This document shows positions 8,142 to 16,783 of a DNA stretch of 27,731 bases, piece after piece; the stretch's first letter is position 1, and the number at the start of each line of letters is the position of its first letter. Position numbers and translations under genes: made by a program. Where the stretch lies: assembly GCA_964407525.1 (NCBI GenBank), contig CAYOWC010000028.1:1-27731 (forward strand), given 5' to 3'. This DNA is from DUZB01 sp964407525 (lineage in GTDB: Bacteria; Desulfobacterota; DSM-4660; Desulfatiglandales; Desulfatiglandaceae). Under the pieces are notes generated by a model. It searched no databases. It worked only from the letters and a program-made list of their open reading frames with translations, and was not told the DNA's origin.

Positions 8142-9121
8142 GGTCCAAAGACAAAAGGTCTGAAAATGGTTTCAGGTGTCTTTCTTTCCAGCTTCACGGC
8201 GACTCGCTTATTGATCCAGACCTGAAATAGAGGGGCGGAATCGATGCAAATCTGGCCGGAAAGAGCGGTCAAAAGTTTATGGGCAGCCTGTTTCCCAAGT
8301 TCCTGATAATTAAAAACAAAAGCCATTAGAGCGCCGCTCTCATAAAAAAATCGATTATATCCGATTGTGGGAATCTTTCTCTTAAAGGCCTCTTTGATAA
8401 CATAACGAACAATACTTTCAGATATGACGGTTCGATCAGGAATAAGCCATAATACATCCATATTCGTCAAGTGATTCTTGAGTAGTGCGGGGATCTCTTT
8501 TCTGCTGTTAACTTTCAGTGGAAGAATTTTTATGCCATGATTGGATGCATAGTTCGCAGCATTCTCAAAAAAATCTTTATTATGGGAAGGATCATAAATA
8601 AGACCAATTTTTCTGGCATTCGGAATTCCTGACGCAATAATTCGGAGTTGTTCCTGAACTGGGATGTTCAGCGCAATGCCGCACAATTTATTCTCGGAAA
8701 CAAGGATTTTTTGAGGGTTCAAAACAATGGAATAGAGTTTTAAAGACGGCGTCGAACCAAAGTGATTCATAAGGAATCGAAGAGCTTCAGGGCCGATCGA
8801 AAGATATGCATCGAATTGTTTTTCCAGTAAGTTTTTAGCCAGTGATTGCCTTTCATGGGATTGAAACCTCCAGAGCTTCACTACTTCTACAGTTGCCTCT
8901 GAGGATTTTGAGAAAACCAGATTGAACCCGCCGACTGCTTCCAGATAGGGTCTTATGTTCTGAGAAAGGATCACGGCTATACGAGGTTCTCCAGTTTCTT
9001 CAGCATTCGCTGTATGTGATTTCTCTATAGGGAAAAACCACATAATCAGCATGAAAATCAAAAGAAACCGGATTACCCCAAGAAAATGAGGGAATGGTAA
9101 TATCCCGTTCGTGGTTGCCAT
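8138..9121 (-). CDS. Periplasmic substrate-binding protein, PF04392-like
   Basis: Resembles the ABC_sub_bind (PF04392) group of periplasmic binding proteins. An N-terminal hydrophobic segment at about 12-31 and an ANA-like cleavage site near residue 40 indicate export. The body shows two alpha/beta lobes: PRIAVILSQNIRPY early, then IPNARKIGLIYDPSHN in the middle and VLWLIPDRTVISES and KIPTIGYNRFF, the phrases typical of this family. No permease or ATPase gene accompanies it. Instead it is coupled by a 4-base overlap to a sensor kinase, which suggests a sensing rather than a transport role. It begins 72 bases after gspD on the same strand. Family assignment is fairly secure; ligand unknown. 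Confidence 0.85.
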   Translation of the reverse strand: MATTNGILPFPHFLGVIRFLLIFMLIMWFFPIEKSHTANAEETGEPRIAVILSQNIRPYLEAVGGFNLVFSKSSEATVEVVKLWRFQSHERQSLAKNLLEKQFDAYLSIGPEALRFLMNHFGSTPSLKLYSIVLNPQKILVSENKLCGIALNIPVQEQLRIIASGIPNARKIGLIYDPSHNKDFFENAANYASNHGIKILPLKVNSRKEIPALLKNHLTNMDVLWLIPDRTVISESIVRYVIKEAFKRKIPTIGYNRFFYESGALMAFVFNYQELGKQAAHKLLTALSGQICIDSAPLFQVWINKRVAVKLERKTPETIFRPFVFGP

Positions 9122-9171
9122 GAAACCTGTGAAGTATTGGGCGGATGGTATGGAATTCTGGGCTTCGAAGA

Positions 9172-9211
9172 TGAACCGTTTATTTTATACGTTCTATGGG
9201 TTGAACCGTTT
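9172..9211. repeat. Direct repeat TGAACCGTTT, two copies
   Basis: Perfect 10-bp copies lie at 9172-9181 and 9202-9211, exactly 30 bp apart, about three helical turns. They flank a minus-strand TATAAA that could serve as a -10 for the binding-protein/kinase/regulator set. One copy overlaps the last codons of gspD. They may be paired regulator sites, but this could also be chance. Confidence 0.4.
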
Positions 9212-11518
9212 GACGACACTATTTACTTTCTGTTTGAATTCCTGGGTTACCTGGTTTACGTCCTCCAGATCAACAATCACTTTTGGAGTGATGAGGACAA
9301 TGAGTTCTATTTTCTCCCTTGATTTTGAAGTTTGACCAAAAATGTATTTTGCGATGGGAAGCTTGATCAAGCATGGTAGGCCAGTTACTCCTTCCTCTTC
9401 TCTGTCCTTTATCAATCCCCCGATCACAATCGTCTGACCGTGTCTGACCGTCAGGGTTGTGGTAACATTACGCTTAAAGAAGGAAGGATAGGCTTTTCCC
9501 GCCACAATTACGTCTTTGTCCAGATCGCTCACTTCTTGCGCAACCTCGAGGGTTACAAGCCCTCGATCGTTGATGTGTGGAATGACTGTAAGAATAACCC
9601 CCGTGTCTCTGTATTCAATGGCGGTTTCCGTAACTGTTGTGGCGCTGTTTGTGGTTAAAGAGGAACTGGCAACAGGGATTTCTCGCGACACATCGATTTT
9701 CGCCTCTTTGTTTTCTGAAGCAAGCACATGGGGAGAGGAAATCACGTTGACCTTCCCTTCACTGGCTAAGGCATTGAGCGCCGCGAACCACTTGTCCGTT
9801 ACGCCTACTGCAGCATTGAGTCCGGAGAATGCTGCATCTGTTCCGGCTCCCACCAACTTGTTTATGGTGGCTGCAAAACTTGCTTCTCCCTGTGCAGCGC
9901 CTTTGCCAAAGGCCCACTGCATTCCGATGTCTGTGCTCGTATCAATGGTGACCTCAGCGATGGTTGCTTCGATCAATACTTGCCTTGGCAGGACATCGAT
10001 TTGATTCAATATGTTTTCTATGATCCTGTGGTCCGATGGAATGGCTTCAATAATAAGGGCATTACGTATTTCATCCGCCGTAATGTTGATCTCACCCCTT
10101 AGGGTGCCCGCCCCGTCGGAAGGCCCTCCTGTATCGGAAGACGTCTGTTTTGAACCCTCTTTGACATTGTCTTTTTCAGCGGCCTTTTGAGCCTTTTTTT
10201 CTTCCACACGTGCTTTGGAAAAAGGATTACCAGGGTTTGATACGGAAGTGCTTTTGGTGGTTTTTGTTTTATCTTTGTCCGAATTTTTCATAGGAAAGAC
10301 TTGATCCAAGAGTTCAGAAAGTTGGGTCGCATTTCCATTCTTGACGAAGTACACATAGATTCTCGGTTCCGTTTCTTCTATTACCACATCAATCTGCTTG
10401 AGAATTTCATCGACTTTTTTGAATACCGCAGGGGAAGAACTCACTGCAAGCAAGGTATTCAGCCTGGTTATGGGAATGAACTTCACCTGTACATTCGACC
10501 TCTTACTGTAGGTAAGAGCAAAATCGTCAAGCATTGTTGTTGTTTCTTCCGCGTCCAGGTATCTGAGTCTGTAGAACCGATAATCCACCTTTTCAAAAAT
10601 ATTGATATCGAAACTGCTTACAAGTTTCAATATTTTCAAAATATTCATCCATTTGTCCACCACCAGCAACGTATTGGAGGTTGTATCTGATACAACGGTT
10701 CCTCCCGATGTCATGAAAGGTGTTATGAGTTTGGTCATCTCCTGCGCGGATATGAACTTGAGTGGGATAATTTGAATAATGATTCGTTCCTCGTCGGGAA
10801 CGTCTTTTTGTCCGAGGGCAGTGATTGGATCAATTGCCATTCGTTGGGCATCTTTCATCTGCAGGATTTTATAAAGGCTTCCCTCTTTGACGGCAGTAAG
10901 ACCGTTTGCCTCAAGGATCTGAAAAAAAACAGGAAAAAGGCTTTTCCTGCTCAATCCACGGGCTGTATGGATGGTCACTTTGCCATTTACACCTGGATCG
11001 ACAATGTAGTTGATTCCCAGAATGTCAGCCATGGTAATAATAACTTCGTTGAGGTCGGCATTATCAAAATTAAGAACAATTTTTTGTCCCTTGTCTTCAT
11101 TTTCTTCTCTTTGGGAATTTTTCTCAGGGATTGTTTGTGGTGGAAAAGATTTTTCAAGTGCAGGTGCAGGCGTGGGAGTTTCAATCTTTTGGGTATCATT
11201 TTTTTTGGAAATTGGCTTCGATGTTTTGGACTCTCTTGAAAAACTTTTTTTAGGAACTATTTCAGGATCATCAACACGCTCTTTTACATAGCCCGTAGGA
11301 GTTTTTACGAGTTCGAATTTGCCATGTTCATCGGTATAAACACGTTTGTCTGAAGCTTCTGTACTTTGAGGAACTTTTTCTTGCGCGGAAGGTTCCTGCA
11401 ATCCAGGTTGCGTCACTTCAACTTCAGGTTTTTTTCCTGCACAACCAGTTGATAAAAAGGCCGTTAGAAGCAATAAAGCCCATAAGAGGTCTGGGGAAAA
11501 AAAATGTGATAGTTTCAT
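9194..11518 (-). CDS. gspD: Type II secretion secretin GspD, predicted lipoprotein
   Basis: Outer-membrane channel of the type II secretion system, 774 residues. The signal peptide ends in a lipobox-like LSTGC, giving lipidation at Cys26, so the secretin may reach the outer membrane without a separate pilotin. A long Pro/Lys/Glu-rich linker (about 27-145) leads to N0 (IVLNFDNADLNEVI, near 147), then N1-N3 ring domains (IPLKFISAQEMTKLITPF and later repeats) with a charged low-complexity insertion. The secretin core includes VLIEATIAEVTIDTSTDIG, VNVISSPHVLASENK and the VRHGQTIVIGGLIKD signature, ending in LIVLITPKVI. It is the last gsp gene here. Family identity is certain; the lipoprotein call rests on the N-terminal motif. 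Confidence 0.96.
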   Translation of the reverse strand: MKLSHFFSPDLLWALLLLTAFLSTGCAGKKPEVEVTQPGLQEPSAQEKVPQSTEASDKRVYTDEHGKFELVKTPTGYVKERVDDPEIVPKKSFSRESKTSKPISKKNDTQKIETPTPAPALEKSFPPQTIPEKNSQREENEDKGQKIVLNFDNADLNEVIITMADILGINYIVDPGVNGKVTIHTARGLSRKSLFPVFFQILEANGLTAVKEGSLYKILQMKDAQRMAIDPITALGQKDVPDEERIIIQIIPLKFISAQEMTKLITPFMTSGGTVVSDTTSNTLLVVDKWMNILKILKLVSSFDINIFEKVDYRFYRLRYLDAEETTTMLDDFALTYSKRSNVQVKFIPITRLNTLLAVSSSPAVFKKVDEILKQIDVVIEETEPRIYVYFVKNGNATQLSELLDQVFPMKNSDKDKTKTTKSTSVSNPGNPFSKARVEEKKAQKAAEKDNVKEGSKQTSSDTGGPSDGAGTLRGEINITADEIRNALIIEAIPSDHRIIENILNQIDVLPRQVLIEATIAEVTIDTSTDIGMQWAFGKGAAQGEASFAATINKLVGAGTDAAFSGLNAAVGVTDKWFAALNALASEGKVNVISSPHVLASENKEAKIDVSREIPVASSSLTTNSATTVTETAIEYRDTGVILTVIPHINDRGLVTLEVAQEVSDLDKDVIVAGKAYPSFFKRNVTTTLTVRHGQTIVIGGLIKDREEEGVTGLPCLIKLPIAKYIFGQTSKSREKIELIVLITPKVIVDLEDVNQVTQEFKQKVNSVVKRFNP

Positions 11519-11537
11519 ATGGTTTCCTTACATAATT

Positions 11538-12356
11538 TTAATTTGGTTTTCTTGTTGGTGCTTTTCCGGGCCGACTGCTCTTGCTGGGCGTGATGGTCTT
11601 CTTGATGGTTTTTATCAAGTCAGCCTGTTTTGCAGGTGCAGCCTTAGCGGGCGCCGGCATACTCTTTCCTCCTGACCCCACCGTAACAATGACTGGCCCG
11701 GTTTCTTTTTTCAAAGGAGCCACATTCTTTTGCCCTCTCTTTTCATAAAGAAAAATCGAGAATTCCGTGCTTTCCGCACTTAGAAGGATGCTGTCATTTC
11801 TGATATCCACCACCTTAAATCTGCCAATCAGATCCTCTTGTTTCACCCATTTCATTCTGTCCCCGGACGAAGCCGGCGCGAGTACCGCAGCTTTTGTATT
11901 TTTACCGGTGTTCTTCAAAAAATTCAATGAAGGCCGCGCAACTTTCCTGGTTTTTACCGTGGGAGTTTTCATTTCAAGATTGCTCACAAGGGCCTTTTTT
12001 TCTTTCTCGGAAATAATTACTCCGTAAAGCGCAATCTTTTCCAGCTCTTTTTCAATGATACCCATTAATTTTGCGTCGGCTTTGGGCTTTGCATCCGTTT
12101 TTTTTGTCTTCTCTTCCGCTATGATCTCAGATCGGTCCTGCGCAAACAGATTGTTTGTGGCAACCGTTTCATAATTTGCTGAGGGAATCATTTTTTTCTT
12201 CATTGTTTTTTTCTCAAATGATGAAGATGTTTTTTTAGCAGGATTAATAGTGGGAATTGTTTTTTCTTCCCCGAACCAGATTCCATATGCCTGAAACGCT
12301 CCAAACACAACCATGGCGGTTAGAATAATGTTGATTACCCATATTTTCGAAAACAT
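11538..12356 (-). CDS. gspC: Type II secretion protein GspC-like, lacks PDZ
   Basis: Inner-membrane clamp that links the platform to the secretin N0 domain. One transmembrane helix lies at about residues 5-27, followed by a basic linker and the NNLFAQDRSE motif, which matches the start of the GspC homology region. The HR-like part includes LYGVIISEKEKKALV (110-124) and FKVVDIRNDSILLS with a beta-rich end near 205. After this comes an Ala/Pro/Lys-rich tail to residue 272 (PAPAKAAPAKQ, SRPGKAPTRK) and no PDZ domain. Position just before gspD supports the call. The sequence is divergent, so symbol confidence is lower than for gspD or gspE. Confidence 0.8.
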   Translation of the reverse strand: MFSKIWVINIILTAMVVFGAFQAYGIWFGEEKTIPTINPAKKTSSSFEKKTMKKKMIPSANYETVATNNLFAQDRSEIIAEEKTKKTDAKPKADAKLMGIIEKELEKIALYGVIISEKEKKALVSNLEMKTPTVKTRKVARPSLNFLKNTGKNTKAAVLAPASSGDRMKWVKQEDLIGRFKVVDIRNDSILLSAESTEFSIFLYEKRGQKNVAPLKKETGPVIVTVGSGGKSMPAPAKAAPAKQADLIKTIKKTITPSKSSRPGKAPTRKPN

Positions 12357-12437
12357 GAATGCCTGCCTTCTCAGGGGAGTGGCAAAACTGACTTGTTTGA
12401 TTGAAGCAGTAAATTGGTGTCAGAATTCCCTTTTCTT

Positions 12438-13007
12438 TCAGATTTCTTTCTGCTTCATGTACCCTGCTACGGTTATATTGCAGCGTATATCACGCGATTT
12501 CCGTGTGTGATATTTTATTTCTACTTTCGTTACCGACAGTATCTTTTTCGAATTCTCTATCAAATACAGTATTTCTTTGAACTGTCTGACGCTGACAATC
12601 ATATGAAAGGTTACCGGAATGCTTAAGTATCCTTTTTGATCAAGATTTTCAGGCTTCAGCACCTTTACACTTTTGACCTCAACATTGCTTTTCTGGGCAA
12701 TATCGTGCAAAATCATTTGGATATCCACCGCGGCGAGGGAAGGAGTTTTTCCTACCAGAAGCCTTGATTCCTGTTGAGAAAGCGTGCTTTTCAATGATGT
12801 AAGCCGACCGTCCAATTCCTTTCCAGCGCGAACCATTTTCTCGTATTTTATAAGCGTCCTTTCCTGCAATTCAATTTCTTGCAAGGATGGGACCAGGTCC
12901 TGAAAAACCGGCAGGAATCGATATGTAAGTCCCGCAACTACCAAAATTGCTAGGGCGGCAAACAGGTATTTTCTCTGTTTATCAAGTTTTAATTTAATTA
13001 ATTGCAT
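12438..13007 (-). CDS. gspM: Type II secretion platform protein GspM (PilO-like)
   Basis: Bitopic inner-membrane protein of 189 residues that pairs with GspL in the assembly platform. A short basic cytoplasmic N-terminus is followed by a transmembrane helix at about 13-35, a coiled-coil-like segment (about 40-75, ERTLIKYEKMVRAGKELD) and a ferredoxin-like C-terminal domain (VEVKSVKVLKPEN, IPVTFHMIVSVRQFKEILYL). It resembles PilO as much as GspM; the operon position between gspL and gspC decides. The gap to gspL is 64 bases and to gspC 81 bases. Confidence 0.85.
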   Translation of the reverse strand: MQLIKLKLDKQRKYLFAALAILVVAGLTYRFLPVFQDLVPSLQEIELQERTLIKYEKMVRAGKELDGRLTSLKSTLSQQESRLLVGKTPSLAAVDIQMILHDIAQKSNVEVKSVKVLKPENLDQKGYLSIPVTFHMIVSVRQFKEILYLIENSKKILSVTKVEIKYHTRKSRDIRCNITVAGYMKQKEI

Positions 13008-13071
13008 ACCAATTTCTTCACAAAGTCACCAACATAATGAGCCAGCTATGGACCATAGGAATTCAGTTTTA

Positions 13072-14454
13072 TCAATTGAGCTGAAATGCGATCCGATAAA
13101 CTTCCTTGCCGCTTCTGTCTCTCGTGATGGAGGATTTAAAAGACACGTCTTTGAAAAGGGGCGAACTTTCAAGGGCCGGAATTAATTCAGAAGAAGATTC
13201 AGCCCAGCCATCGATGGTTACGCCTTTTTCCGAAAGGCTGAATTTTTTCAACCATGCTGATTTTGGAACTCTTTCGCTCAAGTCTTTCAGGATATCCAGT
13301 GCACTCGCGTTTCCATTGTAAATGGTATTTAGATAATCGATCTGATTTTCAACTTCCTCGACGCTTTTTCTTGTTTTCTCAATGGTTGCGACTTGAACCT
13401 CCAACTGACTAATTTTTTCATTGAGTTTTCCAAAATAAACTCGTTTAAAGAGTATATCTCCTCCCCCCCAAGCCATTGCTGAAAGAATGAGAAGCAAAGA
13501 TAGAACCAGCATGATGTATTGCCCCGCCTTGTTAGGTTTTTTCCTCAATCCCAGAGGCATGAGATTGATATTTGTGGGAACATTGCGGATGCCTTTGAGA
13601 GCCAACCCATATGCCGGAATTAAAGCGGCCGAAGGAATTTGTTTTTTTGAGAGATCTACCATATGAAGGTCAATCTCATCTATTCCTTTTAAATGTTCCA
13701 ATAGATTCTCCTGAGATTCATCCCCCAGAAAAATTGTTTCCAGCTGACCAGAGTCCTCCCCCTGGTGATCCCCAACAAGGTTCTTAATTTCCTGTGACAG
13801 GCAGTTAGCAAAATCCGGTTGGCTTGAATCGCCTTTGATAGATCTTGAATATTGCAGAAAACCTGATTTCAAAAACTCCAGTTGTACAAATCCATCCCCT
13901 GTTAGAACAATAAGAACCTCGTCCGCCATCCCTGTTTGTTTCTGGTCTGCGAAGTAATTGGATATCGCAGTGGAACAAAATTCGATTCCGGAAATTCTGA
14001 GGTTCAACCGGTTCAGCAAAGTGAGATAAGGATCTAAAGTATTTCTTTTAATGATTACCAGAAGAATTTTCAGTTCATCAGTATCCTTCTCTTCGGAGAG
14101 TATCTGGTAATCGTAAAATATCTCACTCTCAGGAAGGGGAATAAACCTCTCCATTTCATAACGCAGGCTGTCTTGGAGGTTCTCTCTTAAGGCAACCGGC
14201 AAAGTTACGTACCGAATGATGACTACGTTACGTGGCAAACTCAAAAAAACACAACCCGGAGATATTCTGGCTTTTTTTAAAAAGGCGCCAATGAAGTCTG
14301 CGGCCTGATCGAATTTTTCTGCGGCAGTGATTTTATCCGAAAGGGGAAAAATCCCAGAAGACGCTAATTTTACGTCATTTATTGAAGTTTTTAAGAGTGC
14401 AACGGAAACGGAAGTATCCTGAAAATTGATTCCGAGACTCGTCTGAAAAAGCAA
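13072..14454 (-). CDS. gspL: Type II secretion protein GspL (PilM-PilN fusion type)
   Basis: Links the GspE ATPase to the periplasmic platform. The cytoplasmic part (1-310) has an actin-like PilM fold: LGINFQDTSVSVALL at the start, VFLSLPRNVVIIRYVTLP at 69-86 and LRYEMERFIPLPESE. A transmembrane helix lies at about 313-331, then a coiled coil and a PilN-like ferredoxin domain (ILKDLSERVPKSAWLKKFSL). The start is TTG at 14454: GAGGAG lies seven bases upstream and no ATG is near, so a non-AUG start is well supported. It follows gspK after 29 bases. Confidence 0.9.
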   Translation of the reverse strand: MLFQTSLGINFQDTSVSVALLKTSINDVKLASSGIFPLSDKITAAEKFDQAADFIGAFLKKARISPGCVFLSLPRNVVIIRYVTLPVALRENLQDSLRYEMERFIPLPESEIFYDYQILSEEKDTDELKILLVIIKRNTLDPYLTLLNRLNLRISGIEFCSTAISNYFADQKQTGMADEVLIVLTGDGFVQLEFLKSGFLQYSRSIKGDSSQPDFANCLSQEIKNLVGDHQGEDSGQLETIFLGDESQENLLEHLKGIDEIDLHMVDLSKKQIPSAALIPAYGLALKGIRNVPTNINLMPLGLRKKPNKAGQYIMLVLSLLLILSAMAWGGGDILFKRVYFGKLNEKISQLEVQVATIEKTRKSVEEVENQIDYLNTIYNGNASALDILKDLSERVPKSAWLKKFSLSEKGVTIDGWAESSSELIPALESSPLFKDVSFKSSITRDRSGKEVYRIAFQLN

Positions 14455-14483
14455 AACAGTTCTCCTCTACCTATAATCCCAAG

Positions 14484-15590
14484 CTATTCGAAACTGACAC
14501 GATCGCGCCATTTTACGATTCTGTATCCGGATTCGAAGCCCCTCCCAATTTCAACCATGATTTCAATTCCTCTTCTGATCCTGCTGTCATTTAGTTTTCC
14601 CACGGAAGTAATTGTGTAAAAAGGACTCAAATCCAATGTAATATAAGGAGATATGTCGTTGTATACTTCTGATCCAAGCAATGCGGAAATATCGGTCAAC
14701 GACTTGAAATCAGCTTCCTTCCTGTAATCTATGATCAACTGGACAAGATCTTCCGTCATGGAGGGAAGTGAAAGAAGCATGGCTTTTGACGCGGCATTGA
14801 TGTTGATCTTATTCTTTTCCGCCCCTGTTTTCCTGTACCCTGTTCTTTTTCTGGAAGAAGTACTCTTGGTTTTGGAAGAAGTGCCTTTGGTCTTGGAAAC
14901 CGTTACCATGTCTTTAAGTCTGCTTAAATAGATCTCGGGGGTTACTCCCTTGACCATCATGAGTTCCTCAACAGTATCGAAGTCAGCATCTTTACACTCA
15001 TAAGGCTCTTCTAAAGACCTATAATAATCATCTTCAGCCCCATTTAAGCGGTGTAAGTTATTTTTATCACGCCAATCCAAAATAGAATCAACAATGATTT
15101 CCTTTTCTCTTTGTTCTATGTCAACATTTTCCAGCATGGTTTTAAGCAAAGTTTCTCCGGCTTCGTTGATGTTAAGCTTCCCGCTTTCATTGCCGATGAT
15201 CACTTCGAAACGACCTGGTCCTAACAGAATCGGAGGAATTTGCATGTTAATCCTCCATCTTGAGTCGTCGTCTTCAGCTTCTTCGTTCTTTTCTTCATTG
15301 CTGGGGAATGGTCCAAATGGACTATCCCCTGAACCATTGTTTGCGGATTCATTTGTTGTAGAGGAAGATGCTGGAATGAATTCATTCCGAATAAGTTCGC
15401 TGATACCCCTGTTCAAACCCGCAAGGGCAATATAATAACCTTCCGTTTGTTCTTTGAAATTTCGAGTAACATTCACCTCTGTTCTCATGGCATAGCAAAA
15501 CTCCCCAACAATGACAGAGAGCAAAATCAATACCCAAAGCACCATGAACAGGGCAATACCTTTCTCATTTTGAAGAACCATTCTCGACAT
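14484..15590 (-). CDS. gspK: Type II secretion minor pseudopilin GspK
   Basis: Largest minor pseudopilin, which caps the pseudopilus tip with GspI and GspJ. The N-terminus EKGIALFMVLWVLILLS is the GspK form of the prepilin helix, without Glu at position 5. The large globular domain includes GKLNINEAGETLLKTML and DSILDWRDKNNLHRLNGAEDDYY, family motifs of the calcium-binding tip protein, and a second NINAASKAMLLSLP helix-hairpin-like segment. A basic Ser/Thr/Lys insertion (KTKGTSSKTKSTSSRKR) interrupts the domain. I chose ATG 15590, four bases after the gspJ stop; ATG 15581 is also possible, and an upstream TTG at 15623 would overlap gspJ. From 15590 the product has 368 residues. Confidence 0.92.
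   Translation of the reverse strand: MSRMVLQNEKGIALFMVLWVLILLSVIVGEFCYAMRTEVNVTRNFKEQTEGYYIALAGLNRGISELIRNEFIPASSSTTNESANNGSGDSPFGPFPSNEEKNEEAEDDDSRWRINMQIPPILLGPGRFEVIIGNESGKLNINEAGETLLKTMLENVDIEQREKEIIVDSILDWRDKNNLHRLNGAEDDYYRSLEEPYECKDADFDTVEELMMVKGVTPEIYLSRLKDMVTVSKTKGTSSKTKSTSSRKRTGYRKTGAEKNKININAASKAMLLSLPSMTEDLVQLIIDYRKEADFKSLTDISALLGSEVYNDISPYITLDLSPFYTITSVGKLNDSRIRRGIEIMVEIGRGFESGYRIVKWRDRVSFE
14853..14894. repeat. Tandem 21-bp repeat within gspK
   Basis: Two adjacent copies (14853-14873 and 14874-14894) beginning GGAAGAAGT differ at a few bases and encode the KTKGTSS / KTKSTSS pair. This is a local slippage-type duplication in a low-complexity basic insertion. Confidence 0.7.
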
Positions 15591-15594
15591 TGTG

Positions 15595-16281
15595 TTACTG
15601 GTCAACAGCCTCAATGCGGGCAATCACGGTTAAAGGAAAATCCATTTCATCTTGTTGAAGAATGAGCCTGACAGCAAATGGGCTTCCTTGAAGTTTTTCG
15701 GGATCCCAGTCTTCCTGCCACTCAGCTGGTTCCTGCTCATTCTCCGGGTATTGCAGATATTCAAACCGTATCTCTTTTGCCGCTGCAATTAGATCGAAAA
15801 ATTCCGACTCATCCGGATTTTCCATTTTCTTATCCTTGTCGACAAAGACCATATTTTTCTCATAAACCATGAGCTTGTGCCCTTTCCCCCCTTTTGCTGG
15901 TTGAATTATGTATTTCACATAAACCATGCCAGATTTGTTGGTTGGTACGATGGGAAGGTCGGAGACAAAAGCCATGGAGTCTATTTCCCCTTTAAAACGA
16001 AATTGTTCTGCTTCTTTCCCCGTTATCTCTGTTGCAGAAGCTGAGGCAATTTGTGCTTTAACAAGATCAAGAACAACGCGTTCCCTTTGATGCTTGTCAA
16101 CGTCTTTTTCTCCTTTTTCCCAAGCTCTGACCCCGATACGAAGAGCACCGAACACGACCAGCAGGATTAAGCCGAGGATGGTAAGGGATATCATAAGTTC
16201 CAACAGGGTGAAACCGAAGGAGGCTGAAAGGAGCACGCCGTTTTGCGAACTCTTATGAAATTCGGAATATTTCAAATTCAT
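15595..16281 (-). CDS. gspJ: Type II secretion minor pseudopilin GspJ
   Basis: Minor pseudopilin of the tip complex, 228 residues from ATG 16281. The prepilin signal has the cleavage site G|FTLLELMISLTILGLILL, with Glu at +5, preceded by an unusually long leader of about 25 residues. The globular part carries VVLDLVKAQIASASATE and later KEIRFEYLQY, matching GspJ. GAGGA lies just upstream of this ATG; an upstream TTG at 16290 is less likely. The stop is four bases before the gspK start. Confidence 0.92.
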   Translation of the reverse strand: MNLKYSEFHKSSQNGVLLSASFGFTLLELMISLTILGLILLVVFGALRIGVRAWEKGEKDVDKHQRERVVLDLVKAQIASASATEITGKEAEQFRFKGEIDSMAFVSDLPIVPTNKSGMVYVKYIIQPAKGGKGHKLMVYEKNMVFVDKDKKMENPDESEFFDLIAAAKEIRFEYLQYPENEQEPAEWQEDWDPEKLQGSPFAVRLILQQDEMDFPLTVIARIEAVDQ

Positions 16282-16345
16282 GTTCCTCAATACAGAGTCC
16301 TGCTAAGAATGGGTAGGGTTCCGTTGATCGGAAAGCCCACATTTG

Positions 16346-16783
16346 TTATCCAACGCTTTCTTCTTCCTGTTTTTGCTGGATCTTAATTGTTTCCAGTTCA
16401 AAACTTTTATTTTTTTCGGTCCCCCCCCACGTGACTTGTACCTTTATGGTAAAAGTGTCAATCGGCAATTTGGATTCTTCCTCCTCGTCCTGTTCAATCC
16501 TGACCACCTCAGTTTTCCAACCATAGGAATCATTAAACCGACCTTCGTTTATGCCTTCTTCCAACATGTTTGAAAGAAGAATTTCTTCCATGATTTCTTT
16601 TCCATGAAACACTGCCCTTGTGTAATCATCTGACAGTTTGCCTGCTCTCAGCCCACCTGAGAAAAGCTGGAGGATGACTGTGAGGCAGATGGCCATGATA
16701 GATATAGCCACGAGAATTTCTATGAGAGTGAACCCATCATCGGCTTGGAAAAATGCTGGAACATGCCTTCTTTTACCATTCAT
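16346..16783 (-). CDS. gspI: Type II secretion minor pseudopilin GspI
   Basis: Minor pseudopilin that initiates tip assembly, 145 residues. The prepilin motif G|FTLIEILVAISIMAICLTVILQ has Glu at +5 and follows a basic leader of about 17 residues. The downstream GKEIMEEIL segment and the WKTEVVRIEQ and FTIKVQVTW strands fit GspI. The ATG at 16783 and a GTG two codons upstream (16789) are both plausible; either overlaps the end of gspH by about 11-17 bases, indicating coupling. An acidic EQDEEEESK loop is a local peculiarity. Confidence 0.92.
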   Translation of the reverse strand: MNGKRRHVPAFFQADDGFTLIEILVAISIMAICLTVILQLFSGGLRAGKLSDDYTRAVFHGKEIMEEILLSNMLEEGINEGRFNDSYGWKTEVVRIEQDEEEESKLPIDTFTIKVQVTWGGTEKNKSFELETIKIQQKQEEESVG

